This document shows positions 7,168-16,052 of a stretch of 24,800 bases of DNA, one piece after another. The number at the start of each line of letters is the position of its first letter. The stretch's first letter is position 1. The DNA lies in contig DKYZ01000024.1 of assembly GCA_002493515.1 (NCBI GenBank), positions 1,332 to 26,131 of the forward strand. The letters are read 5' to 3'. Below the pieces are notes generated by a model. That model had not been told where the DNA came from. It did not search any database and worked only from the letters and a program-made list of their open reading frames with translations. The stretch is from Porphyromonadaceae bacterium UBA7087 (lineage in GTDB: Bacteria > Bacteroidota > Bacteroidia > Bacteroidales > Muribaculaceae). Made by a program: the position numbers and the translations under genes.

Positions 7168-7187
7168 AAGTATGATAAATCATACTT
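7168..7187. promoter_or_regulatory. perfect dyad operator upstream of hipB
   Basis: AAGTATGA-TAAA-TCATACTT, 8-base perfect arms, ends three bases from the -33 box of the hip promoter. Its position and AT-rich symmetric form fit an autoregulatory HipB site. That HipB binds it is inferred. Confidence 0.65.
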
Positions 7188-7221
7188 TTTTAGCTAATTT
7201 ATAATAATCGGGTCGATAATC

Positions 7222-7338
7222 GGGCGGCCCGGGGCCGGCGACGGGACGTCGCCGAACCTGCCAGCAGACAGTCTCGCAACGCGAGACTTACCGGCTGGCA
7301 GGCTGGCGGACGAGGACGTCCGCCGCCCCGGGGCGCCC
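7222..7338. repeat. GC-rich palindromic repeat with three-armed cruciform fold
   Basis: A 117-base element. The outer stem pairs 7222-7234 with 7326-7338 (12 of 13 pairs). Inside lie hairpin 1 (7236-7243 with 7247-7254), hairpin 2 (7257-7265 with 7294-7302, itself holding a 7-bp hairpin 7271-7277 with 7281-7287), and hairpin 3 (7305-7312 with 7317-7324). Nearly every base pairs. A partial second copy is at 5521-5565. No open frame of interest lies inside. Confidence 0.85.
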
Positions 7339-7342
7339 TCAG

Positions 7343-7386
7343 GAATAGTAAAGAAAGGGCCGATACCGAGTGGCATCGACCCTTTC
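7343..7386 (-). terminator. terminator for the minus-strand surface-protein operon
   Basis: On the minus strand a stem (7386-7380 with 7359-7353, extended by CGAT/ATCG and GG/CC after single mismatches) is followed by CTTTACTATT. It lies 42 bases beyond the stop of the 1545-residue protein gene. Confidence 0.65.
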
Positions 7387-7427
7387 CTATCTTGGGACAG
7401 ACGGTGTGCGCCGTCTGTTTATGTATC

Positions 7428-10400
7428 TCAGCGGAGCTGGAGCTTGTGGCTGCGGCTGCCGCGTGGAGTGTCAATCACGAGCATGTATACGCCCGGCTCA
7501 AGGCGCGAGAGGTCGTGCGAAGCACGGCTCGTCTCGTCAAGCACAGTCTTGCCGTCAACCGTGAAGAGTGTGACGGAACGGTAGTCGCCGTCAACAGTCA
7601 GCGTCCTGCCGTCAAGGCTGTATCTTAACGCACTGTCTTCAATCTTCTCTATTCCGGTTGTGGTCACGTCGAAATCGATTGTAGACAACGGTGAATAGCC
7701 GGAGGTGTAGACAGAGCGGACACCGACGGTATGTCTTCCGAGCGGAAGAGCCGTAAGCTGATAGGATGTCTCCGAAGTCTCGCCAACCTTCTCTCCGTCA
7801 AGGAAGAGCTCATAAGCACGCTCTGCCTTCGGTATCCTCCTCGGTGAATAATAAGGAGTCTCGAAGAGCGACGGAAGACCGATACGGACATTGTCTACCA
7901 TGAATATCTGACACTGGTCGGATATGGAGTGGATGGTCACATACTTCGCTGTCTTGGGTATGTCATAGGAATATTCAGTCCAGTAACCCTCTACAAGCTG
8001 GTTGTCGGCCAGCCAGATGAAATCCGAAGGCTCGCAGCCGGTCTCCGAGTAACCCACCTGCATTCTCTCCTCTGCCCCATATCCCATGCTGCTCGCATAG
8101 AAACTGAAACGGAAGTCCTCCTGGAAGAAGAGGCGCGGGGAGATAAACCAGTCGTCGTTGGGAACCCTATATGCTGCAAAGTCGGCGAGGAACTTGTTGC
8201 CCTCGTAAGGGTAGATGTTGAGCACAGAGCAATCGGGCTGCGTAGCGAAAGGATTGAACACGATATATGCCATAGGCTCGAAGGCGCCGGGCCATTCATA
8301 GCCGGAGAACGCACCAGTCCCCGCTCCGTCACCGTCGATATACTGCCAGCCATACTTGCCCGGGGAATTTATCTCGAAGTCCGGATGATCCTCGAATCCC
8401 TCGGAAATCATATCCGGGAAATTCCATACTATGAGGCGGTCGGAGTCATACTCACCCTCGACGATTGCCTGCAGATTTTCCGGAGCCTTGCGGTCTTCCA
8501 CAAGATTGAGTGTCAGTGAATATGAATTCTCCATTGTCATGTCGAGGTCTTTCTGCACGGGGACGAATCCATCCTTGAGCACAGTCAGCACATAGCGGTT
8601 TTTCCATACCGGAGCGACATTCACCACGCCAGAGGCATCGAAGGCACCGTTATAGATGAATTGCCCGTCTTCCGACGTGAGATTATAGGAAGCACCCTCC
8701 ACCTCGTTATCCGGAGTGTCGGTTATCACGCTGAGCCTAAGAGAAGTCTCCATATTTCTGCCGATGCTGTCTGCCATGGCCATCACTGACTCCTCGCCGC
8801 CTGCATATATGGCCTTAACGCCATATCTGTAGACGCCCTGCGGCATCGATGCCCATTCTTCATCGGAATATTCCCTCTCCTTGAGTCCTTCAGCCAGTTT
8901 GGTCCATTCGATGGCTTCCACATCGGCATTGTTGACACCTCGGTATACGTTGTAGCGGACTCTCTCCTCTATCGTCTTCATGGGAGCGTTGCATTCTTTC
9001 ACCTCGTAATCATCGGGGAACGTATAGACATCAAGTGCCGGCACCTCATCAACGGTAGCAGAACTGTCAGAAGCTTTTTTCCATAGCGCCTTGCCATCGC
9101 CGCCATAAGGAGCCGCGATGCTGCGGAACGCGAAATTGGCCTTGTAATCTGAGTCGTCGAGGTAATACCACTGGCCGGTAGTATAATCGGAACAGTAGCA
9201 GTTGACGTAAGGAACGAGATTCTCGCCGTTGTCAATCGACAGGCTCACAAATCCGAAATATGCGATTCCCATCATGTATCCGTTGGGGCAGTCTACCGGC
9301 GTGGGAAGTGTAAATTCGGTCCAGGCGTCGTCCACAACCTCCACATATGTGTTGCTGTAAAGCACCCGGTCGGTGGGTTTGCCCTCATCGTCAAGGTCGA
9401 TAATGTAGAGATACACACTGTAATGATTTGGAATCTCCACACGGGAAGCGATGTGGAACCGGCATCCATACACCACGGAAGGCGTGCGGTTGATATGACC
9501 GAACACCGAATTGCCAGTGCCGGAGTCTATACCAAGCGATCTCTCAAAATAGCCATCGTCATACCTCACCTCCCTCGGGTCGCCGAGCGGAGCCATCCAC
9601 TTCACGGTCGATCTGCTGTCATCCTGCGAGGCAATCACCTTATATGGGGCTTTCAGATTGTCAGCCAACTGTATGTCGCCGAAATCGCGGTCTGCGTCGA
9701 GGTTGATTGTCTCGCTGTATGTCATGAGGTTATTTCGCTCCACCACCAGGCTGTAGCCCTCATGGGCGTACACTGCGGGAATCTCGAAACGTCCATCATT
9801 TCCCGTTGTTACGGAATATGCGTTATAACCGCCAAGAGAGACGGAAGCATCGGTCACGGCATCGCCGGCGGCATCAATCACACGGCCCTTGACGGAATAC
9901 TGCGGAAGGGCTGTGAGAGAACAGTCGCTCGACACAGTATCAAGTTCCTTTACCTCCACAGAAGTGGTGTAATCCTCATACCCGAGTGCGGAGACAATGA
10001 TTTCATGTGTCCCTGCGGGGAGATATTCCAGTCTGTAACGGCCTTGGGCATCGGTGGTCGCAGTATAGGAGCCGTCGGGAGTGGCTACCACAGCATTCTC
10101 GACCGGTTTGCCGCCACAGCTTACGATACCCTCCACGCATCCGTCGTGATCCTCCTCAATACGTATGTTGCCGAGTGTAAGGCTGAAATTCTCTTCTACC
10201 GAACGGTGTACGAACCCGAAATTAAACTCGCCGTCTTTCTCCACCACCGGCAGGGATGCCCGGAAAGTCCGCACCCTGTCGCTGCGGAATGCGTATTGGG
10301 TTACGCTGTCCTGACGTTGCGGTGTCGGTTCGGGACCGAAACTTACAGCGATTATCTCCGTGACATTCTTATTGCCGGGAAGGGCGTCGAAAGTGACTTT

Positions 10401-12065
10401 GTAATGCTTTCCTGCCTGCATACTGACTTTCGGAGAGATTAGATAGTCGTGGGCGGCATAGCCATACAGAGCGCTGAACGTTGATTTTGCTCCGCTCGGA
10501 GGAGGCCAGGAGGAATATGTCCATGTAGACTCATCGCCATTACCGTCTATAGCCTCCCAACAGTCGAACTCCTCCTGTGTTGCGAATGCGAATGTATAGG
10601 GGATAGACATTGCCGGCCCGCAGACTACTCCGTCGGAGAACACAATATCGGACTCGCCGCCGATATTCTTGGCTTTCACGGTATATTTGTAGCGGGCAAG
10701 ATTTTCGATTGTATTGTCGATGAACTGGGTGTCGCTGCAGTCGGCAGCTACGGTTACTCCGTCGGAGCGTGTTATCTCATATACCAGGGACGAGAGGTCG
10801 AGGTAAGCGTCAAACTTGCCGTGGTCGGGAGCCGTCCAGGTAAGTTTCGCGCCGGAACCCTCTGGAGAGAGCGTCAGGTCTGTCACAGGCATCGGGATAC
10901 CCTGGCCCACGAACATGGTCACGGCGGAGCGGTCGCCCTTGCCTCCCTCATTGTAGGGAACGAGGCGGTAGGAATATAGGTCGCTTGCCGGGACGTCATC
11001 GTGCCAGGTCATCTCTTTGCCGATTCCGGGATTGTCGAGAGTCTCCACAAGTTCGTTGTTGCGGTAGATCTCTATCTTTGTCAGCGACTCAAGTGTTCCG
11101 CCGCGTCCGTAGGTCTTGGAGGGGTTGGTCCAGTTCAGAGTGACTCCGAGTCCACCTTCCGCATCGGGAGTCATCGTCAGTCCGGCCACCTTTGCGGGCG
11201 CACCGGCCTCGGCCACCGTGAACGGAATGTAGAAGTCTCCGAAGAGCCTGTTGTCTCCGAAAATGCCCACCTGCTCCGTCGTGGCGTCGTAGATATTGAT
11301 CTTGCGCAGCTCCTCATATAGGTTGACCCAGGTATAGACACGCCAGTAGAGTTCATTGGTATCATTGTCAAAGGCCAGTGATGTGCCGTACATTATGGCC
11401 TTCTCAGGATTGAAATCCAGGTCGCCCACCAGAGTGCATTCTCCGCTTACCGTGTTGACCTTGTAAAGACGGCCCCAGTAGGAGACACCGTACATGTCGC
11501 CGTCATAGTTCATGGCTATGGCCTGGAGATAATCGTCGGAGTCATACTCCTCGTTTTTAAGCAATCCGGTGAAAGGCATGAGGTTTGTGACATTTCCTGT
11601 CGTGAGGTCTACAGACACAAGATTGCTTCCACCCATCAGGCCTGCCAAGGCATATACAGTCTTTGTCTGATAGTCATATGTGGGGGATGAGAAGCAGATG
11701 CCATTTATCTGGTTACCATAGCTCTGCACAAGTTTTACGGAGCCGTCTTCCGTGTCGTAGGCATACAGACCCACCGAATCGTAGCCATAAGTCTGCTGGA
11801 AATATTCAAACCAATAGAATACACCATCCACCATCACACCGGCTCCGATTGAGTTGCCGTTGGAGATGGAATGCACCATGGTGAATGTCTCCGGCGACGC
11901 CAGGTCGTAGTTCACGATACCTGTCTCGGGAGACGGGTTGTCGAGTTGTCCGGTCAGCAGCGACCAGACAGTCTTGGACTCCGGGGCATCGGCGAAAGCC
12001 ACGGCCGATGTAGCGCACAGCAACGCGGCTGTACCCGTCCGGATCCATCTGTTAAGTTTAGTCAT
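7428..12065 (-). CDS. large multidomain surface protein (propeller, fibronectin III, choice-of-anchor J, carboxypeptidase-regulatory-like)
   Basis: 1545 residues, exported. The N-terminus (residues 1-25: MTKLNRWIRT, then a hydrophobic stretch ending AVAFA) is a signal peptide. Residues 30-290 look like a beta-propeller-type domain (repeated short segments such as NGICFSSPTYD and AIAMNYDGDMYGV). Two fibronectin-III-like domains follow (about 295-385 and 390-485), then a cleaved-adhesin/choice-of-anchor J domain (490-640, DYLISPKVS). Two carboxypeptidase-regulatory-like folds follow (650-795, VEGIVSCGGKPVENAVV and VKGRVIDAAGDAVTDASV), a further beta domain (800-1000), a second choice-of-anchor J domain (about 1195-1375, DDWFISPRLFF) and a last fibronectin-like domain. 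The end (about 1470-1545, LFTVDGKTV...GVYMLVI...KLQLR) resembles a type-IX sorting tail. It lies 19 bases after the CGYC-protein gene, so the two are probably co-transcribed. The ligand is unknown; adhesion or glycan/protein binding is inferred. Confidence 0.88.
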   Translation of the reverse strand: MTKLNRWIRTGTAALLCATSAVAFADAPESKTVWSLLTGQLDNPSPETGIVNYDLASPETFTMVHSISNGNSIGAGVMVDGVFYWFEYFQQTYGYDSVGLYAYDTEDGSVKLVQSYGNQINGICFSSPTYDYQTKTVYALAGLMGGSNLVSVDLTTGNVTNLMPFTGLLKNEEYDSDDYLQAIAMNYDGDMYGVSYWGRLYKVNTVSGECTLVGDLDFNPEKAIMYGTSLAFDNDTNELYWRVYTWVNLYEELRKINIYDATTEQVGIFGDNRLFGDFYIPFTVAEAGAPAKVAGLTMTPDAEGGLGVTLNWTNPSKTYGRGGTLESLTKIEIYRNNELVETLDNPGIGKEMTWHDDVPASDLYSYRLVPYNEGGKGDRSAVTMFVGQGIPMPVTDLTLSPEGSGAKLTWTAPDHGKFDAYLDLSSLVYEITRSDGVTVAADCSDTQFIDNTIENLARYKYTVKAKNIGGESDIVFSDGVVCGPAMSIPYTFAFATQEEFDCWEAIDGNGDESTWTYSSWPPPSGAKSTFSALYGYAAHDYLISPKVSMQAGKHYKVTFDALPGNKNVTEIIAVSFGPEPTPQRQDSVTQYAFRSDRVRTFRASLPVVEKDGEFNFGFVHRSVEENFSLTLGNIRIEEDHDGCVEGIVSCGGKPVENAVVATPDGSYTATTDAQGRYRLEYLPAGTHEIIVSALGYEDYTTSVEVKELDTVSSDCSLTALPQYSVKGRVIDAAGDAVTDASVSLGGYNAYSVTTGNDGRFEIPAVYAHEGYSLVVERNNLMTYSETINLDADRDFGDIQLADNLKAPYKVIASQDDSRSTVKWMAPLGDPREVRYDDGYFERSLGIDSGTGNSVFGHINRTPSVVYGCRFHIASRVEIPNHYSVYLYIIDLDDEGKPTDRVLYSNTYVEVVDDAWTEFTLPTPVDCPNGYMMGIAYFGFVSLSIDNGENLVPYVNCYCSDYTTGQWYYLDDSDYKANFAFRSIAAPYGGDGKALWKKASDSSATVDEVPALDVYTFPDDYEVKECNAPMKTIEERVRYNVYRGVNNADVEAIEWTKLAEGLKEREYSDEEWASMPQGVYRYGVKAIYAGGEESVMAMADSIGRNMETSLRLSVITDTPDNEVEGASYNLTSEDGQFIYNGAFDASGVVNVAPVWKNRYVLTVLKDGFVPVQKDLDMTMENSYSLTLNLVEDRKAPENLQAIVEGEYDSDRLIVWNFPDMISEGFEDHPDFEINSPGKYGWQYIDGDGAGTGAFSGYEWPGAFEPMAYIVFNPFATQPDCSVLNIYPYEGNKFLADFAAYRVPNDDWFISPRLFFQEDFRFSFYASSMGYGAEERMQVGYSETGCEPSDFIWLADNQLVEGYWTEYSYDIPKTAKYVTIHSISDQCQIFMVDNVRIGLPSLFETPYYSPRRIPKAERAYELFLDGEKVGETSETSYQLTALPLGRHTVGVRSVYTSGYSPLSTIDFDVTTTGIEKIEDSALRYSLDGRTLTVDGDYRSVTLFTVDGKTVLDETSRASHDLSRLEPGVYMLVIDTPRGSRSHKLQLR

Positions 12066-12084
12066 AATCGTATGTGTTGGAAGG

Positions 12085-13989
12085 TTATAATATTATTTTC
12101 TTAATCACTCGTCTGCCGTCGGCGGCCACAGCCTCCACGATGCACAAGCCGTCGAGTGTTCCTGTCTCGATTTCGATAGATGTGGCTGTTCCCTTTGCGG
12201 ATGCAGCCAGTCTTCCGTCGGATGTGTAGAGGTTCAATGCCGTGAGTGTAGCGTCGCATTCAGCCTTGATAGTATTTCCAGATCGGTTGATGAAGATGGT
12301 TTCCATCCCCTCGATTCCGTCCACACTTCCGGGATTGAAGAAATCCTTCAGGGAAATCACTTCGGCGTTGACAATCTCCTGCGTCTTGCCGTTGATGAGA
12401 AGTACGGCCAGCTCCGTGTTCTCGTATTGGCGTATGTTGTCAGGAAGAATAATCTCCTCCTCATGGCTCACACCGACACCCTCCTTGATCTCGGAAGGGA
12501 GACTGCCCTCTATGCCCCCGAAGCCGTCGGAGATATAGCGGGCCACGTCCTGATACCACATGTCCTTTCCGGGTATAATCTCCGGCATATCCTCGAAGCC
12601 ACCCATCTCACCCATTCCGCCTCCGGCATAGTAGTTGTTCTGCTCGTAGCCATTGTATCTAATCGGCTTGCCGTTCTCATCGACCGTGTCGCCGCAGTGT
12701 ACGTCGTTCTCTATCACCACATATGCCAGACGCAGATTCGACTCCTCGATATCGCGCGAAGTATATAGAGTTGTCCTGGCCTTGACTTTCTTTGCCTCAG
12801 CATCCACATCCGCCTCCAGGTCAAGCCCCGTATAATTCTCCTTGTCTTTGAGAAGTGAATAATATGTGAATATGTTTCCGGGATCGCCGGTATACGTCAC
12901 CATACGGTTTACCGTGCAGTGGGGGTAGCCGCTCATGTTGAACTTGGAGAAAAGCCAGTCGGTATACTCAGGCATCGACATGGGGTCTTCCCAGCTCTCG
13001 GTGCCGTTGTGCACGGCTATGCCGAGGAACGAGTCGCCATATCCGGATTTCATGTCGGCCATGGCCACAATGCCGCGCACGCAGTAGCCACACCAGGTGC
13101 CGGTGACCTCCTCGGCCACGATGAGGCGTTTATAGGCCGATACTTTTCCAGTGGCTGAGGACTCGTCGCCCACGGCTTCCACCCATATTGTATAGGGAAG
13201 CGTCTCGTTCTTGGCAATCTCCGCAGGGCTTTTGATTCTGAAGGAGTTGGAGCCTCCGGCCTTGACCTTCTTGTTCACGGTCTCGGAAAATATCTCTCCG
13301 TCGCCAAACTGATATTTCACAGTGAAGCCGTCGATGTCTGACGTGGAGGTATTGCTTACTGTCCCGGACACAGTTATGGCTCCGGTATAGTCAATCACAC
13401 GCGGAATCTGGGAGGAGACCTCCAGACAGGCGGGGACACCTGCGGATATGTCGTCTATCCAGAGCGTTGCCTTATCTTCTGTATCGTTGACAAACGCTAC
13501 GTATATGGTCTTGCCAACATAAGGCTCAAGGCTGACCTCATGATCTGTCCATGCAGCTTTCTCGGATGCAGTCGTGAAGATGGGTGCCGATTTGTCGAAA
13601 TCCTCCGGGCTGTTTCCGGTCTCAGAGACATATACCGAATAGCCGTCGCGGTAATCCTTGTCACCGGCCATACCTCTCCACCGGAGCACAGCCTGCGGCG
13701 ACTCCACGGTAAAGGGTGTGGTTATCATCCAGTCGTCCGACTTTCCGGGAGTGCGGTACCATGATGTGCTGCAGGCTACCATGTTTCCCTCCTTGTCGGC
13801 AATGGCTATCCAGGGGGAGCCGATTTCGAAACCGATGTTTTTCATGTCGATCGATGGCTCGTTGCCGTCAAGGTCGTGCAGGGCGAAACCGGATGGCATG
13901 CCTTCCGAGAAATCGCAGCTTAGGAGATTGTGTTGCGCTGTTGCCGCCAGGGGCAGCAGGGCTGTGAAGACGAGTAAGGTTGTTCTCAT
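12085..13989 (-). CDS. exported choice-of-anchor J + Omp28-like CGYC protein
   Basis: 634 residues. Residues 1-19 are a signal peptide (MRTTLLVFTALLPLAATAQ). Residues 20-185 form a cleaved-adhesin/choice-of-anchor J domain (SDDWMITTPF, later ATLWIDDIS), 190-280 a CARDB/Ig-like domain, and from about 285 an Omp28-like thioredoxin region with CGYC at 300-303 (EEVTGTWCGYCVRG). The final 70 residues look like a sorting tail (LNLYTSDGRLAASAKG, then a basic, hydrophobic end). It is the first gene of a probable two-gene operon with the 1545-residue protein. Only the CGYC region and tail are shared with the 629-residue protein at 1779-3668; the N-terminal module differs. The redox role of CxxC is inferred. 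Confidence 0.88.
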   Translation of the reverse strand: MRTTLLVFTALLPLAATAQHNLLSCDFSEGMPSGFALHDLDGNEPSIDMKNIGFEIGSPWIAIADKEGNMVACSTSWYRTPGKSDDWMITTPFTVESPQAVLRWRGMAGDKDYRDGYSVYVSETGNSPEDFDKSAPIFTTASEKAAWTDHEVSLEPYVGKTIYVAFVNDTEDKATLWIDDISAGVPACLEVSSQIPRVIDYTGAITVSGTVSNTSTSDIDGFTVKYQFGDGEIFSETVNKKVKAGGSNSFRIKSPAEIAKNETLPYTIWVEAVGDESSATGKVSAYKRLIVAEEVTGTWCGYCVRGIVAMADMKSGYGDSFLGIAVHNGTESWEDPMSMPEYTDWLFSKFNMSGYPHCTVNRMVTYTGDPGNIFTYYSLLKDKENYTGLDLEADVDAEAKKVKARTTLYTSRDIEESNLRLAYVVIENDVHCGDTVDENGKPIRYNGYEQNNYYAGGGMGEMGGFEDMPEIIPGKDMWYQDVARYISDGFGGIEGSLPSEIKEGVGVSHEEEIILPDNIRQYENTELAVLLINGKTQEIVNAEVISLKDFFNPGSVDGIEGMETIFINRSGNTIKAECDATLTALNLYTSDGRLAASAKGTATSIEIETGTLDGLCIVEAVAADGRRVIKKIIL

Positions 13990-13991
13990 AT

Positions 13992-14043
13992 GAAGACTTT
14001 TAGTTTAAAATTCATGTTGCAAATTAACGAAATAAAAGTCTTC
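13992..14043. repeat. 11-bp inverted repeat spanning the promoter region
   Basis: GAAGACTTTTA (13992-14002) and TAAAAGTCTTC (14033-14043) are perfect inverse copies with 30 bases between. The probable -7 box of the operon lies between them; the right arm overlaps the spacer. It may be an operator dyad or a small invertible segment. Confidence 0.7.
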
Positions 14044-14051
14044 TGAAAAAG
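14020..14051 (-). promoter_or_regulatory. probable promoter of the CGYC/surface-protein operon
   Basis: On the minus strand TTAATTTG (14027-14020) differs by one base from TAnnTTTG; a T-rich stretch lies at the -33 distance. Weaker than the other promoters in this window. Confidence 0.35.
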
Positions 14052-14151
14052 AAAAAAGATAAGATTTTTTGCGGCTGTTATATTTTGTCTATATGGTTTT
14101 TTTAACTGTGTTATGGCATTTTGACAGGAGATGGCGAAAAAAGGTGTGGTC

Positions 14152-15924
14152 TCAGATGCGTCGGATATAGTCGTCCAGGGAATCCTCCTTGCCCAGACCG
14201 AGCTTTTTCCGGATACGGTAGCGGTTGGTGTTTACGCTTGCCGGAGAGACGGAAAGCATGGAGGCGATGTCTTTGGCACGCATTCCAATGCGGAGGTAGG
14301 CGCAAAGCCGCAGGTCATTCTCCGTGAGTTCCGCCGACAGATTCTTGAGCTTGGTGAAGAAATCGGGATGCACCGAGTCGAAATGCACCTTGAAGCGTGT
14401 CCATTCATCATCCCCCTTGATGCTGTCGCTCACCAGTGAGTTCACCTGCGCCACGTATTCCGGGGGCACCTTCCCTTCGTCGTAATACCGTTTTGTGATT
14501 TCCCCTATCTGCGTCAGGACATCGTTCTTATTTGATAGCAGAAGAACAGAGGAACTTATCTCGCAGTCCTTTTTCTTCATGTCGCGTTCGAAATTCTCCA
14601 TGTTCAGTCTCTTTATCACCATCTCGCGCTCAAGATTCGTCCGCAGCTCGCGGTTCTCTATCTTACGCATTTTTATACGCTGGATAAAGAAATAGATTGA
14701 AGCGCCGGCACCGAGGAGCACGATTCCGAGAATCAGCAGTATGATATAGAATCTGTTGCGTGCGTTCCGGTTCTCCTGCTCCATCTCGGCTATCTGTGTC
14801 TTCTGGCGGTTGATGGCCTCACGGGCGCGTGCCTTGGGAATCTCCTGCGCCTGTATTGTCTCGGCGTTACGCTCGAAACCCTCCTGATATCTCTTCAGAT
14901 AGCGGAAAGCCAGTTCCTTGTTTCCCTTTATCTCATAAATCAGCGAGAGAAGCTTGTAGATAGACGGTTCCCAGTATTCATCCCTGAAAGCAGAGTTGGC
15001 GGTTTCCGCTTTGCGGGCAATTGCCAGCGCGCTGTCGGTCTGTCCGATGGAGAGACGTGTCTGTGCCTCCTTTAGGTCGAGAAGTATCTTGAGGGTCTTG
15101 TTGTCGGGAATCATCCTTTCGAGCATGGCGTTGCCCTGGCGGATGTAATGGAGGGCGCTGTCGGGCTGGTTGCGGCGGTTGAAGATTGTCGCTATATTGT
15201 CATAAGCCTGTATTGTCATCCCCGGGTCGTCGCCTCCTGTGGCTATCGATTTTTTCAGAAGCCGCAGCTGGTGGTTCTCGTCGGGATCGAGACTTGCCTC
15301 GAAGAAGTATACACGGTTGACCGGATAGCCGCTTTTGCGGTAATGGCGGTCGGCAGCCTGAATCTCCTCTACGGCGAGTTCCGGGTCGCCGATTGAGGAA
15401 TACATCAGGCCCATCAGCAGATGCGCGTTTCCGAGAAAATAGTCGTCGCCGTATTTCTCGAAGACGGGTATTGCCTCCTGGAGAAGCTGGTACGTATTGA
15501 GGTAATTTCCTATGCGGTCATGGTTGCCGGCGAGCTGGTAGGCGAGTACGGCATGGTCGTAGTCATATTCCTTTGGAACCGCTGATTTTATTTTCTCGAG
15601 AATGGAAATACAGCTGTCGGAGGCGGCTCCGAGCTGGTTGGCGCGTATTCCCCACAGGGCTGCTCGGGCTTTCATGACCGGATTCCCTTTTTGAGCCGTT
15701 TTTTGCAGTTTCTCGATGTTCGCCGCTGTCTCTGGAGTTCGCCGCCGGTTGAACTCGTCGTCGAGCACGCGTGCGGCCACTGAGTCGAAATAGGGATTGA
15801 CCGGCTTGAAATGATAACCGGCTGAAGTCTTTTTCGCAGATGCCGCAAGGCAACATACCGTCAGGATGGCTACGGCAAGCAGTCTTGTGATTAGGATTCT
15901 ATATGTGGGGCTGGTCGGTTGCAT
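14152..15924 (-). CDS. membrane-anchored TPR regulator with LuxR-type helix-turn-helix
   Basis: 590 residues, a common Bacteroidales architecture. Residues 10-30 are a signal or signal-anchor segment. Residues 45-355 are helical TPR-like repeats, presumably facing the periplasm (e.g. LLMGLMYSSIGDPELAVEEI, YDNIATIFNRRNQPDSALHY). A coiled-coil segment (360-390) is followed by one transmembrane helix at about 393-414 and a second cytoplasmic coiled coil (418-455). The C-terminus (532-590, ENDLRLCAYLRIGMRAKDIA then SVSPASVNTNRYRIRKKLGL) is a GerE/LuxR helix-turn-helix. It likely senses a periplasmic signal and controls nearby genes on the same strand, the surface-protein operon beginning 162 bases downstream being the obvious candidate. 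No kinase or receiver domain is visible. Confidence 0.85.
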   Translation of the reverse strand: MQPTSPTYRILITRLLAVAILTVCCLAASAKKTSAGYHFKPVNPYFDSVAARVLDDEFNRRRTPETAANIEKLQKTAQKGNPVMKARAALWGIRANQLGAASDSCISILEKIKSAVPKEYDYDHAVLAYQLAGNHDRIGNYLNTYQLLQEAIPVFEKYGDDYFLGNAHLLMGLMYSSIGDPELAVEEIQAADRHYRKSGYPVNRVYFFEASLDPDENHQLRLLKKSIATGGDDPGMTIQAYDNIATIFNRRNQPDSALHYIRQGNAMLERMIPDNKTLKILLDLKEAQTRLSIGQTDSALAIARKAETANSAFRDEYWEPSIYKLLSLIYEIKGNKELAFRYLKRYQEGFERNAETIQAQEIPKARAREAINRQKTQIAEMEQENRNARNRFYIILLILGIVLLGAGASIYFFIQRIKMRKIENRELRTNLEREMVIKRLNMENFERDMKKKDCEISSSVLLLSNKNDVLTQIGEITKRYYDEGKVPPEYVAQVNSLVSDSIKGDDEWTRFKVHFDSVHPDFFTKLKNLSAELTENDLRLCAYLRIGMRAKDIASMLSVSPASVNTNRYRIRKKLGLGKEDSLDDYIRRI

Positions 15925-15976
15925 GAAATGTTTCGGTTGGTTCGTGTCGCCGGCTTGTGATCCGGCTTTGAGAATG

Positions 15977-16008
15977 TAAAATTATAAGTTCTGGATGAAA
16001 GAAGCAAA
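15977..16008 (-). promoter_or_regulatory. promoter of the TPR/LuxR regulator gene
   Basis: On the minus strand: TTTG (16008-16005), 20 bases, TAATTTTA (15984-15977), one mismatch from the consensus. It lies in the divergent gap between the regulator and the phosphatase gene. Confidence 0.5.
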
Positions 16009-16052
16009 TAAAATCACAGTTATGTGGTGTTATAGAGTAAAAAAGCGATGAT

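Noticed and set aside
7199..7474. Small open frames across the GC-rich repeat
   Set aside because: Low-complexity Arg/Pro/Gly translations of a palindrome; the structure explains the sequence.
9423..10442. Plus-strand open frame of 339 codons inside the large surface-protein gene
   Set aside because: The minus-strand protein shows clear domains here; the plus frame is rich in His, Arg and Cys with no domain pattern.
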